The notes below the pieces were generated by a model, which had not been told where the DNA came from, did not search any database, and was given only the letters and a program-made list of their open reading frames with translations. From Entomortierella parvispora (lineage: Eukaryota > Mortierellomycota > Mortierellomycetes > Mortierellales > Mortierellaceae): 64,000 nt of DNA. A program made the translations under genes and the position numbers. Positions within the stretch are counted from its first letter, which is position 1; every line of letters starts with the position of its first letter. Location: positions 1,984,001-2,048,000 of the forward strand of contig OY752146.1 in NCBI GenBank assembly GCA_963573315.1, written 5' to 3'. Shown here piece after piece: positions 45,401-56,307 of the stretch.

Positions 45401-48400
45401 CACCGAGCCTTTCTAAAGGATTCAAAATGATGAAAGCAGTGAGTTAGCAAGGAGGTCAGGTCATTGTCGCGCATTATAAAACCTTTTATATGTAAACGTA
45501 AACGAGAACTCACCGAAGATGACGACTGCTTCACCGACCACTTCACGAATTCTCCCAGGCACTCAGCACCATAGTCTCTCAGAGGACCGAGCGTGTCGCA
45601 GGCTGCATCCATACAACAGCTCAGTAACGCCACAGTCTCTGGGTTCTCATACTGTGCACTGTTGGTGAGCCAGTGAATGAGTTGCCCAACCAGTGGTCCA
45701 AAGAGCGATCTAGGGACCCGGTCCACATCCACAGCCAACCTCAACAGTGCTGGGAACACCCTCAAATATATCTTGTGAAACGGGCTCTGATGCAGGTAGA
45801 GGGATAGAATGAAGACGAGGCGTTAGTGGGCTTTTGGGGATGTCCGTTTCCGTTCCTCCATGTGCAATGCCCTACCTCTTTAGGGCCCTGAGCATCGCGA
45901 GCCCTGAAAGCGTTCGATCCGATCATGAAGATAACCAAAGAATGCAACAGCTCACAACTCGCCACCTTAATCTGTCGGTTGAGAGAGTTTTCCGCTAGAT
46001 CCACAATCCTAGGGAGCATCTCGTCTAGTGACGAAGAAAGTAAGATCGAGTCTGCTGTTAATAATTTCTGAGCAAGGTCCGGATAACGTAATAAACCTCG
46101 CCTTCGCGCAATGTCCAAGATCACACACCAAACAGCAATTCCGTCTTCATTTCCTGAAAGGGGATCTTGAGTTTAATCCTAGCCTCTGGATCCCATGCCA
46201 ACAGTTCTGAAGATCGCTTTTGGGACTCATCCAGTACTGCCTTTTGGTTGAGAATCCACTTGTTGTGCTGTGCCTGCCGACCCAAGAGCCTTAAGATTCG
46301 TAGCTGAAGTTCCTTGAGAGACTGAAGCTGTTCTTGATTTGCCTATTGTATGTAAGAGATAGATTCATCATTTGATGTTTTTTTTGTCTTTCTTCCAGGG
46401 CATCAAAAGGAAGAAGGGACAGGAAATTGGGAACGAGGACATACTACTAATGATGCACTCAATACAGCTGTCTTGTACCGGCGATCCTGCCTGGCAAGTA
46501 ACTTTTGTTTTGACTTGGCTGTGGGTCCATCTTCAACGTCGCCATCTCCTGAGCTAGGGACCTGCACGAGTAGGTACTCGTTCAAGCATGGCAGCACTTT
46601 GCCAAACCAGATATCATGATCATGATTTATCCTGTCAATCCAGCGTTCGATTGCGTCCAGGCCCACGGACGCTAAAGGGAAGTATCCAAGACCGAGTTTC
46701 AGGGCCAGCTGAATGGGCGCAATGATACTATCCGAGTCCGTGAGGGCAGCGGGACTCGATAGAACCAGATGCAGACACGAAGCCAAGAGGTCATCCTTGT
46801 ACTGCTCCAGTCTTGCCAGGACCTCCCGGATATATTTTTTGTACAGAGTAGCAGCGCGCTTAATATCAACAATCTCATCTTCGATCTAAGCAGATGCAAT
46901 TTGGGAGTCGTTAGCATAAAGAGTGCTTTGCGCACAAAGGAATGAAAAGTAGCGCAGGCCACTTATTTACCTTTACGACATGGTCTTGTCCATCCCGCTC
47001 CTCGAAGAGGGCAATGGTTTGGCACACTTGCAGACAGGTCGAGAACATCTTGTAAAATCCGCTCACGAGTGGATTCTTGGCCGAGAGTTCAATGAGCACT
47101 TCGCCAATTACGAAATTCCAGCGCCCAAAGAGCAGTGGACGAATCTCTGGCAAGAATAACTGCCAAAACTCTGTAAGATTTTGAAAGATGATAAAGTCCT
47201 TGACGCAGTTGGCTTGCATCGTCGAAACATCTCCCGAGGCAGGGCCTAAAGACAGGTCCACATCCGTCACTGGGGGTTGAGTCGAGATGTCCTCATCATC
47301 CAAGTTTGTTGTTGAGTCCGACACGGAGAGATTCAGGAGCGTTAATATCCTCTTGAAGGACTCCATGGTAGAGCCATAGATAATGGGCAGAAACCGGTCG
47401 AGATCCTCGTCTGAAATATGAATCGGCGCCCTGCCCAGGTCCTTGCTGAGCGAGTTGGGGTTGAAAATATTTCGCCAAAGGAAAAGATAGATGGTGTACG
47501 AGTGCCATGTTGAATCCTCAGTCTCTACAGGTTTATCATTGTTGTTTGACCACGTTTTTGGCTTCGAAACGTCGGCCGAAGTGAATACCAATAACTTGTA
47601 CGCTATAGAAAGCAAGGGACGCCGGTCAGATCAAGGGATTAACACAGAGAAAATTAATATCATTGCCACTTACAAAGTTTGTCAAAGAAGCCCCGCAAGA
47701 CTCCTTCTCCTTTTTGGAATGACATGACTAGAAGTCTTTGAATCGCGATGGTGCAATCGATCCTAGCGTACGTGGACATTTTTGTAAAGTTGACAACCGC
47801 TGCCCTAGACATTTCATTCAGAGCTGCCATCAAAAGCTCTGGGATCTCCTCATAGACTTGGGCAACAAAGGTGTATGCTGTAATGAACGCTGCCAGGTGC
47901 GACACGGAGCCACCCAATCCATCCTCCGTATTACTAGTGACATGGTCGGGTAACGATTAGGGACGTTCCCGCAAGCTAACAAAGAGTCGCCATATTTTGA
48001 TCCGCTCACTGGTGTAGACTGTAGTCATAACTTACGAGGTAATCAAGAACGCGCTCTTCTTGAGAAGATGCGACAGTAGGAATTTGAGTTGATCCGGTGC
48101 TATTTGTTTGCAAGGCGCCGCAAAGTATCCATATCCGCGGATCGCCACCGACATGGCCTTATACTGTGCACTGGATTTGACAAATTCGGTGCTGATGATC
48201 TGCGAGAAGTTGGCTGTAAAGAACTGAGGAGGATTACATCGACAGTGTGGTTAATTTCAACTTTCAATCATGCCCAATAGTTAAAATATGTAACGCTAAT
48301 ACAATCTTCCAGTCCGCATGTATCATACCAGAAAGCAGTTATATTCTTTCTCAGTTGTTGGTGATGTTGTCAGCACATCCGCAATCTATCCGGACGATAT

Positions 48401-49885
48401 TGAATGTCGGTCAAATCAGAAGTGAGTACGGACAAAGTATATCATAATCCAATCTTTGGCATTTCGCTCTTTCGTCTAGCATGTTACCTCTTGCAGAAAC
48501 ACATCCAAGGCATAATATCCGCTCTTAGACATTTCAAAATGCGTATGTTCGCAGTATCCAGCTATCCGTTGGTACATCCAGTCGTATATTTCAATAAGGT
48601 CATTCCTGAAAAGGTGGATATGGTGTGCAAATAGGTTCAGGGCAGCTAAAAACATGATTGGAGAATGGTATACATGCATAAGTATGTTCGATGCCTCTCC
48701 AATAAATCCACTTCTCCGCTCTGGATCCAGTAGACAAGCTTCACAAGTTCCTCACCAATCGGTGCAGCAAATCGGCTAAGATCTTCTGGGACATTGACCA
48801 GAGTCTTCACAAGCTGGAGGATAACAGGCATATCCTTAGCGACCTTTTCTGAAAAGTTGTACAGGCAGTTGTCCAGTCCAATAGTCGCTCCAGCAATTAA
48901 CGTCAGCTCCTGCTTGGCGCCCGGTTTTAGCTGATCCTGTACACTGTTAATACACCATCGCATAACCTGAGAATGTCGTTCCTGTGCCACGTTCGGAAAG
49001 AATCTGGCAATGATTCCAAGGACTTCGAGAACCTCGGCTTTGACTACAATTAAGAATGTAAGGATTTTCAGTTTTAGACGCATTTCAGGGCTCACGGTTG
49101 GAGCAGTCAGATGGAAAATTCGTTTACCTGTCGATACCATCTTGGAATGCTGGGTCGCATACGCAGTAAAGAACTTGACGAACAAACCATCGATGTCGAG
49201 AGCCTCTGGATCAATCATACTGTTGCAGGAGGACAACAGAATCTTGATCGGTAGCATGGCTGCCCTCTTCACCTTTGCCGCCTGGTCGTTCAGGAACAAA
49301 CTCAAACACGTTTTCTAATGGATCGGGCATGGAGTGGATATAAGAAAAAAGAAGGCTTGTCTACAGTGACACGCTGCGACGCCCTTTTGTTTTTGTATCT
49401 ACCTTGATATCGACAATGCAAGAGGTAATCGCGTTGGGCGACCGGCTGATGAACTCTGCTGTGAACTCTAGAAAAGTAGTCTTAGCTCCGACGTGGATCG
49501 ATTTATCGAGTGATTTTTTCAAAAAATAGAGAATGCCCCTCTCAGGGTTGAACAGCAAGGATGATGCCATGTCTATCCACAAAAAATAAAAAAGAGGAGG
49601 ACTGTCAGCAGGAATAAGCCGTTGGAAAAGCGCGCGTCTGTTTCATATGCTGCTTTTCCAAGCCCGCAATGCGTGCATGCATGAATGCAATTATTATTCC
49701 ATCCATCCACCCTTTTCCTTTTCTTTCACTGCTTTACAGAGTTCGTCTGGCTTTAGGTCGGACAGGGCCATGTTGCAGATGTTGGTGGCCGCAGCCTGGG
49801 AATCGACATGGTCAGGGCTGTCTCCGTTCATTTCGTCGATGAGCTCGACCAGCGCGAGCCGGATTTGATCCAGGGGCGTGCTCAT
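33471..49885 (-). CDS. PRKDC: DNA-dependent protein kinase catalytic subunit (DNA-PKcs)
   Basis: PI3K-like kinase that Ku recruits to DNA ends in non-homologous end joining. Rebuilt from 45 phase-consistent exons, 4,084 residues (human 4,128): 49738-49885, 49403-49572, 49128-49314, 48756-49043, 48488-48645, 48329-48385, 48036-48223, 47674-47933, 46971-47602, 46445-46885, 46129-46342, 45876-46024, 45514-45786, 44179-45412, 43644-44101, 43517-43548, 43184-43430, 43039-43115, 42757-42960, 42306-42678, 41871-42197, 41672-41796, 41393-41577, 41065-41303, 40875-40985, 40493-40783, 40151-40416, 39930-40062, 39647-39843, 38789-39557, 37887-38688, 37652-37800, 37346-37537, 37006-37263, 36671-36910, 36483-36572, 36237-36389, 36016-36120, 35690-35905, 35451-35604, 35218-35356, 34921-35116, 34521-34797, 33901-34413, 33471-33808. 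HEAT-repeat segments match in order (KVASCELLHSLVIFM, RLAVDVDRVPRSLFGPLVGQ, NIRLFLAKIIIN, YRDGDLPDIQI). The kinase has Lys3709 (FLVKGGEDLR), Asp3870 (GIGDRHLENF) and Asp3889 (PIDFGHAFGS). FATC ends ATDPDILGRCWSGWHSWI. Exon 14 may hide an in-frame 57-nt intron (44914-44970). Confidence 0.95.
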
Positions 49886-50291
49886 CGTGCGAGAACTGGG
49901 TAGGAATAAGGCCGATTATGCAGAGAAGAAGAGAGGGAGAGAGAAAGAGTAGAATTCTGCGATGTGAAGGAGGAAGAACAAGTGGGAATTGAACAAAAAG
50001 GCATGGTGGAAATAGAGACCCTCTTTTGTCACTTTTGTTCCCGACAAAGTTTCGGTGGCAAAAAAAAAGACGCGAGCCAGGAGAGTCGTTAAGGGGCAAA
50101 GCGGTACAAACCAAGGTTACCTTGGTATTTGCTCGCCGTTGGCTTATTCTGCAGGCGCCTTGGTAGCGCTCGGCTTCTTACTCCTGCTGGACTGGAGATA
50201 GATATATATATTAAACATCTTTTTTGTCTTTTTAATGAGATAAGAGAGGCGCCTTTCCTCCATCCTGCCCGCCTGATTGCTGTTCATTCTT
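49886..50291 (-). other. promoter region of the DNA-PKcs gene
   Basis: 406 bp between the DNA-PKcs ATG and the stop of the upstream AtuA-like gene, both on the minus strand. It has a CT-rich leader just before the ATG (on the gene strand). No other gene seen. Confidence 0.5.
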
Positions 50292-52497
50292 TTAAAGGCT
50301 AGAGAGCAATCCCTTGGGTACCTTGACCTTGTAGCTTAACAACATCTGGCCATACGACTTGCCCTGACGATCCAAGTTCAACGAGCTCAGACCACCGCCG
50401 CCCAGACTGCGGGTTAACACAAAGTTCAAGCCCAGGATTCCTGGCAACTCATAGCGCGCGACCTTACCCTGAGCCAAATGACCCATATATTCCTTGACAG
50501 AGTCGGACGTCAATTGTTGGTTGATATAAGGGTAAAATTTGGGATCTCTGGCAATAACGCCCACATTGGCTGTATCACCTTTGTCTCCACTACGAGCATA
50601 CGCAATCCGGATCAAGGGCACCAGAACAGTCTCTTCCGATCCATTGGAGGGAAGGGGTGCGGCTGGCAGCTCGGGTGGGAACTCGTTCTGGGCACTACAG
50701 GGCCCATTGAAGGGAACTGTCTTTTCAATCAGTTTGTCACCACTGCCAATTGTCAACTTTGCGGGCACGGCCTCCTTGGGTGCCAAAATTGAGTAATGGG
50801 TCATGTTGGGACTAGGATGAGGGCGACCCGCTCCGCCACCGGTGATACCTGGTGCGTTTCCAGTGGCACTAGGAGCAAGCTCGACTCCCAAAAGGAGTAA
50901 GCCATGCTTTTCGGGGTGAACCGCCGTGATGCGACAGCACACTTCACGGACGTCAAGGGCTGTTGAATGAGGTCTACGCGTCCAACAAGTGAACAAACTC
51001 TGTTACTTAGGTCTCGGGGTTTCAATGTTTCTCCTCAAGACAAAAAAAAAAAAGGCAATTTACCCATAGCTCGACTCGGATCCGAGGGCCTCCACGCGCA
51101 CAGCAGTGAAATCCTCGATGCCGAATTTTTCCAAGTTCTTGCGAGCGCGCTTCACAACAGCGTCGCCGACAGCAAGAGCCTAGAGTCGAAGCAGATTCAG
51201 ACATTAGTATATACAATTCAAATCAAATGTGAGTAGAAGAGACCTAGGGTAACATGCCTTGCGTCTTGCATCAACGCCACCGATCCATAGATCAGCCGTG
51301 ATTTTGTAACCCTCAACATAGATTCCAGAACACTTCAGGTAAGGGGTGGGGGCTCTACCCTTGGCTCCCGTCACCAGGACACGATCTTTTCCGACCTGGG
51401 TCAATTTGACATTGCGAAGATCCAGGATAACATCTGGGAGGATGTACGAACCAGGGTCGAGGACCTCGTAGACGAGCTGTTCACCTACAGTCGCCACCGT
51501 GACCAATCCGCCGGTTTCGGCAGGCTTTGTAACCGTGAAGTCACCATTGGCCTGGCACTCAACAACGGGGAAACCCATGTTGGCCCATCCTCCATGAGGT
51601 GAGTTCGCACTGAGTTCCCAGTCCGTAAAATTGCCTCCTGTGGTGTGACATCCGCACTCAATGATGTGTCCGGCCAGGGAAGCGCCTGCCATCTGGTCCC
51701 AGTCCTTGTTGGGGTTCCACTTGTACTCGTGCAAGAGAGGTCCCAGGACCAAAGCACTGTCGACCACACGTCCAGTCACAACAATGGTGGCGCCAGCATC
51801 TAAAGCCTGGGCGATGGGAACAGCTCCCAGATAGGCGTTCAGAGAAAGGTTCTTCTTTTCGGCTCCTGGGTAACGATCAACCTCGTCCTTGTTTCCTGTG
51901 ATGTAGTTGAAGGGCAACAGTTCTCCCTTTGCGTTCATCTCCTCAGCTCTGTGATACAGGTCGTCCCCAGTGACAGCAGCCACGACCAAGCCCTCGATGC
52001 CATTCTCCTTGGCAATGGTCTCAATAGCCTCCTTCAAAGCCAGTGGGTCCAGTCCTCCAGCGTTGGTGATAACCTTGGTGCCGTTGGCGACAATGTCCTC
52101 GATCAATCTTTTCCAAACAAATGTGATAAAGTCTCCAACATACCCGCCGGGTCCAGCACGGCTGGGCTTTTTGGAGCCATCGCCGGATTTGCGGTGACGG
52201 GCCAAGAGACCCATTGTGACCTCTACGCAGTTGGGAAATAAAAATGCGGATCAGAATGTCAGAGCACGTTGGACGGCCAGTGCTGTCTGAAGGTAGTCCG
52301 CGTCACCACCATTCGACGATGAGAACAAGGGAGCAGAAGAGAGGGCTGGAATTCGAGAAGACGGTACCTGCCAGATAGTCGGCAACGAGATAGTCGAGGT
52401 TCTTGCCCTCGAGTGTGACCAGCTGTTCGGCTGCCGAAACCGAATCGCCCCAGAAGGCACTGTAGCATCCGATACGGACAGTCTTTTCAGGAGCCAT
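50292..52497 (-). CDS. AtuA / DUF1446 family protein
   Basis: Four minus-strand exons: 52368-52497, 51258-52222, 51064-51179, 50292-50973; 630 residues. The N-terminus ([27 protein letters not shown]) and the core ([70 protein letters not shown]) are those of the acyclic terpene utilisation AtuA (DUF1446) family. The C-terminal AtuA-like ferredoxin-fold domain starts about residue 500 ([20 protein letters not shown]). In Pseudomonas the family is needed for citronellol/geraniol catabolism, but its reaction is not established; in fungi the role is unknown. Intron 2 keeps frame only with a GC donor (GCATGT), the second such case in the window. Confidence 0.9.
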
Positions 52498-52983
52498 GAT
52501 TGTGGGGTAGGATTGTTTGAAGAAAGGAAGAGAGAGCGAGAGAAAAAGAAAGAAAAAGAAAAAAAAAAAAAGGACCGAGAATGAGAGATGAAGGAAAGAA
52601 GGAAAGAAGGAATGAACCTGTGGAGAGTGAGCCGAGAGTGAGGCTGGTCCTTTTATAGTGACGTGCGTTGGTGGAGAGAGATGGGACGATGACACAATAA
52701 TCTGTGTGTGTGTGTGTGTGTGTGGGGAATGGATGGGGTGGAGAGAGAGGGATGCGGACAAGACTGGGAGATGGACGCGTCCAGAGAAAGCGAACAAGCA
52801 GCGCGACGAACACATTCCTTTCATGTTCACTTCGTGCAGTCTACTGTACAGACGTTCACTTTGTCAAGTGGTTGCTCTACCACTGCACGTGGAGGACGGG
52901 AAATCAAATTCCTAGGTCGCGTCTCTTGCGCGGAAATGTGCTCTCTCTCACCGTCTTCAGTCATTTTTATTGGGAGGCGCATC
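52498..52983. other. intergenic region with a TG microsatellite
   Basis: 486 bp upstream of the AtuA-like gene and downstream of the homeodomain gene. It contains an A run at 52558-52571 (a T tract on the AtuA coding strand about 60 nt before its ATG), a pure (TG)11 run at 52703-52724 and an ACGCGT near 52774. No gene supported. Confidence 0.6.
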
Positions 52984-55311
52984 TTACGCCGGGGCTGGTA
53001 CTTTGCTCGATGAGTGCGGAGGATGAGAAGGGGAGGGAGATCGCGTCTGCGACTGGGACGGATAGTAGCTATGGCTGTGCGGGGAGAGCTGAGGGTTCCG
53101 TTGATGCTGGGATGCACGCTGAGATGAATGCTGCTGCGGCAGTTGTGGGGTTTGGTATGAGTGCTGGGAATGTGGGTATGGTGTATGAATATGCGGTTGA
53201 TGTTGGTGTTGCTGCTGCTGCCTGTGGTACGGGCGATGGTCATGTTCCAAATGTGCCTGGTGAGCCTGATGGACATGATGTGCCCGCTCATGGTAGTAGT
53301 GTTCCTGTGAATGCTGATGCGGGTATTGTTGTGGTTGACGGTGCTGATGCTGGTGCTGATGCTGGTGATACATGTGTCCTGGGTGTTCAGCGTGTGTGCG
53401 AGGATGATGGAGAGGAGATTCTGGTCGGGAATGAGGAGAGTGACTATATCCTTGTTCACGGTACGACGGTGACCTCGCAACCGGTCGACGCTCCTCACGC
53501 AAGCTATTGCTTTGACTAACAGAATGTCCGACAGCCGGAGGTGTAAGTCGCTGTGGCTGTTGCGGTTTTACATCTGTGCTCGAACTTCCCACATTCGCTC
53601 CTGGACTTGAAGCTGATGCAGCACCAACACTAGATCCTGCGCCCACGCTCGAGCTGGAAGCCTGTGCGATTGTCCCCTCCATCTCCACTTGCATCCTCGA
53701 TCCTTTGCCCTTTCGTACAATCAAAACGTTGTCCATCGGGGCATCCGTGCCCGCCACAGCCTCTGCAGCAGCCTGGACCAAAATGGGCTGCAAGATACGT
53801 CGTCGAGCATTAATAAACCAATTGCTGATCTGGTTCAAGGACAGGTTCGTGGCCTCAGACAGCTGCTGTTTCTGATCTTCTGTTGGATATGGGTGAATAG
53901 CATTCTGAACCAGCCAAGCCTTCAAGACTGCTGTAACCGATTTCGGGAGATTGCCTCGTCGCTTTCGATTGGGATCCACAGATCCAGAATTGGGACATTG
54001 GTCTTCTGGGTGGGCATTGCCACCATCGCCACCTTGATGGTTGCAAGCTTCGTCCTCTGGTTGCGCAGGCACTGTAGCCGATGGAGAGTCCGAAATCCCT
54101 GGAGGTTGTGGCGTTGATTCTGGAGGAGGTTTTGTATTAGATACTTGAATCCGTAGATGGGTGGCTGTCGCTGGAGAGCTGGGTGCCGGCACAGACACTG
54201 GCGGTCCTGCCAAAGATGGATGTGCAAACGTGCTTGGTTTGACTGGGACAGGTCGAGCAATTATGGGATCCGTCCTTGGGTCGCCAGCGAGTCTACCATG
54301 TTCATTCTCCCGAGCAGGCAGAGGCAGTGTCTGCGGAGTAGCTTGATGCAATTGTTGATGAGGACCATGAGGCGAGGACAGTGGGTGGGTTGGCTGGGCT
54401 CGATCATTGTTCGCCATTGGGTATTCATAAGGGTACGGTCGTCCGCCTCCACGTCCACTTTTTATCTTGAATTTCTTTGAAGACAAGGTCGACGTTGAAG
54501 ATGAGGCCAAGGATTGCTGTTGCTGAGGGTGGAGTGGCGGCATGGATGGATGGTGGTGATGATGGTGATGATGATAGTGATGGACAATCTTCCTCTTGCC
54601 CCAGCCCATCGGTGTTCCTGGAGGACGAAACTGCTCCCTGTCCTGTTCCAGCTCACGCTCCTTCCGTTCCAGTGTTCGTGTGTACCGAACAAGTTCCCAC
54701 CACATAAGCGCGTTCTGTTGGAGCATTCTCTCGATCCGTTTCCGATGCATATCCACGCGTGCAGGAGAGAGAGACTTTGCTAGTGTATCCATCATGAGCC
54801 CAGAGGAACTCGATGAGGAGGAAGACGAAGGTGGCGAGACTGCCATGGATGTAGAAGTTGGTTCATCCTGAATCGCCGAGCTTCTCTTCAGTACGATGTC
54901 AACAGGTCCAGGGCTCGTTTTCCCAGAAGCTGTAGAACTGTGCGCGTCAGCAGAGTCTGAGGTGGTCGTTGGCTTGCTGGTCCCCAGCACTTGGAGATCA
55001 GTGTTCAGACTCGGGGCGTTGTCGTTACTGGCGGATGAAAGTTGGGTATTACTGCTAGAGCTATCCTTAGTTGGATCACGACTCTCGGAAACCTTGGGAT
55101 CGATTTGCATATCCGAATCTGGGTCCACATCGATGTCCATGCCGCCGTCTGCTATTGACCTGGTTGTTGTTCTTGCTCGTGAGCCGCCGCCATACGTAGA
55201 GAGGGACAGCTGAGACGAAGGACTGGAATCGGCTGTGTCCTTGTCCACAGTTGGATTGCTCGACAGTGGCCGGTCATGAAAGAGCACTAGGGGGATGATT
55301 CTCTGGGCCAT
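52984..55311 (-). CDS. TALE-class homeodomain transcription factor
   Basis: Single-exon, 775 residues. The homeodomain is at about residues 447-510 (genomic 53783-53973): it begins KRRGNLPKSVTAVLKAWL, has the three-residue loop extension with HPYPTEDQK, and a recognition helix LSLNQISNWFINARRR. WFINARRR with PYP defines the TALE class (PBX/MEIS/TGIF; yeast Cup9/Tos8). An N-terminal conserved helix-rich segment (MHRKRIERMLQQNALMWWE, then LERKERELEQDREQF) may be a dimerisation region. It is followed by a nine-histidine run. The C-terminal 250 residues are His/Gln/Ser-rich, a likely activation or phase-separation region. Target genes cannot be inferred. Confidence 0.92.
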   Translation of the reverse strand: MAQRIIPLVLFHDRPLSSNPTVDKDTADSSPSSQLSLSTYGGGSRARTTTRSIADGGMDIDVDPDSDMQIDPKVSESRDPTKDSSSSNTQLSSASNDNAPSLNTDLQVLGTSKPTTTSDSADAHSSTASGKTSPGPVDIVLKRSSAIQDEPTSTSMAVSPPSSSSSSSSSGLMMDTLAKSLSPARVDMHRKRIERMLQQNALMWWELVRYTRTLERKERELEQDREQFRPPGTPMGWGKRKIVHHYHHHHHHHHPSMPPLHPQQQQSLASSSTSTLSSKKFKIKSGRGGGRPYPYEYPMANNDRAQPTHPLSSPHGPHQQLHQATPQTLPLPARENEHGRLAGDPRTDPIIARPVPVKPSTFAHPSLAGPPVSVPAPSSPATATHLRIQVSNTKPPPESTPQPPGISDSPSATVPAQPEDEACNHQGGDGGNAHPEDQCPNSGSVDPNRKRRGNLPKSVTAVLKAWLVQNAIHPYPTEDQKQQLSEATNLSLNQISNWFINARRRILQPILVQAAAEAVAGTDAPMDNVLIVRKGKGSRMQVEMEGTIAQASSSSVGAGSSVGAASASSPGANVGSSSTDVKPQQPQRLTPPAVGHSVSQSNSLREERRPVARSPSYREQGYSHSPHSRPESPLHHPRTHAEHPGHMYHQHQHQHQHRQPQQYPHQHSQEHYYHERAHHVHQAHQAHLEHDHRPYHRQQQQHQHQPHIHTPYPHSQHSYQTPQLPQQHSSQRASQHQRNPQLSPHSHSYYPSQSQTRSPSPSHPPHSSSKVPAPA

Positions 55312-56307
55312 GATGCATGCGAGCGAACGATGCCAGGCTTTAAGTTTATGTATAGAAGAGAGGCAAGGAAGAGAATGATTGAAGAGTTGAAGGAGGAGAG
55401 GTATAAATCAAATTGCTAAGAGAAGGTAAAGAGGGCAGATGAAAGGATGGAACAAGATGGGTAGAAGACGGAAGTGTAGGATGGAAGGATGGAAGGATGA
55501 GAGGATGGAAGGAAGGAAGGAAGGAAAGAAGGAAGGAAAGAGGGAAGGCAATGGTCAAAGTTGAGACATCGACTGCAACGCAAAGTGGATAGACGGAGGG
55601 AAAACAAGTACCTTGCTGGTCATGGCGATCTCGTTTTCACAGTGTGCAGTGTGCCAGCCCAGCAGAGTGTCCAGTGTGCCAAAACAAAAAATGACATTTC
55701 CACCCCCCTCCTCTTCGTCCTCCAAGCGACGTCCGACGGTCTGTCACAACACACTCTGAGCCATTATTCTGATTGGCTGGGAGGGGCAGCCATGTTGACA
55801 TCTGCCGGATGTATCTCAAAATCACTCATTGTATTGTATTATTGAATATGTGATACGAAGGAAGCACACAACGTAAGTTGAGTGCTTCCTTCGCTGGTTT
55901 GCTAGGCTTTCAGCAGGGGAGACAGATCTGACCGCACCGCACGCAAACACATGAAACCTACATTCATCTCTGATCTGCAACCGCAATAAAGATCCCTGTG
56001 GTTTCTTTCAACCATAGACCTGTTGTCCAGACCCTTGCAACTGTTGGTCCACACAGCTCTGTAAATACTCGCCCGCAGATCATAATTTCTTTATAGGTTT
56101 ATTGGCAAAGGGTACTGTTGGATGGTTAAGAATGAGGTGTGGTAACGTAAAAAATGAATCCGGTCGAGTCTAGAAGGGAAGAGAGGTGGTGCGTGTTTTT
56201 TTTTCTCCTTTTGTTCGTCGGTCCTTTCGAGAAAAATTACATTGGGTTGCAAAAAGCAGAAAAACGCATGGCAGGACGAGGGGAGAGATAGATAGGGAGA
56301 GGGGGTT
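55312..56307. other. long intergenic region with purine-rich simple repeats
   Basis: About 1 kb. It contains GGAAGGAT/GGAAGGAA repeats at 55470-55550 (CT-rich leader of the homeodomain gene on its own strand). Unique sequence follows down to the 3' end of NDUFS8, which has TTTATTGG near 56095. A short inverted motif GAAGGAAGCAC / GTGCTTCCTTC lies at about 55857-55893. No gene supported. Confidence 0.5.

Noticed and set aside
33471-49885. The large kinase could be ATM, ATR, TOR or TRRAP/Tra1
   Set aside because: The FATC ending (ATDPDILGRCWSGWHSWI), the TPLFVQTQ cluster and the YRDGDLPDIQI segment are specific to DNA-PKcs, and the N-terminal repeats align in order with it. TRRAP also lacks the catalytic residues seen here.
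52704-53519. 271-codon plus-strand ORF
   Set aside because: It lies antisense to the His/Gln-rich tail of the homeodomain gene. Its long open frame is a by-product of CAY/CAR codon bias on the other strand.
55857-55893. Short inverted repeat as a transposon terminus
   Set aside because: The GAAGGAAGCAC arms are close together with no ORF or target duplication; more likely a small hairpin.
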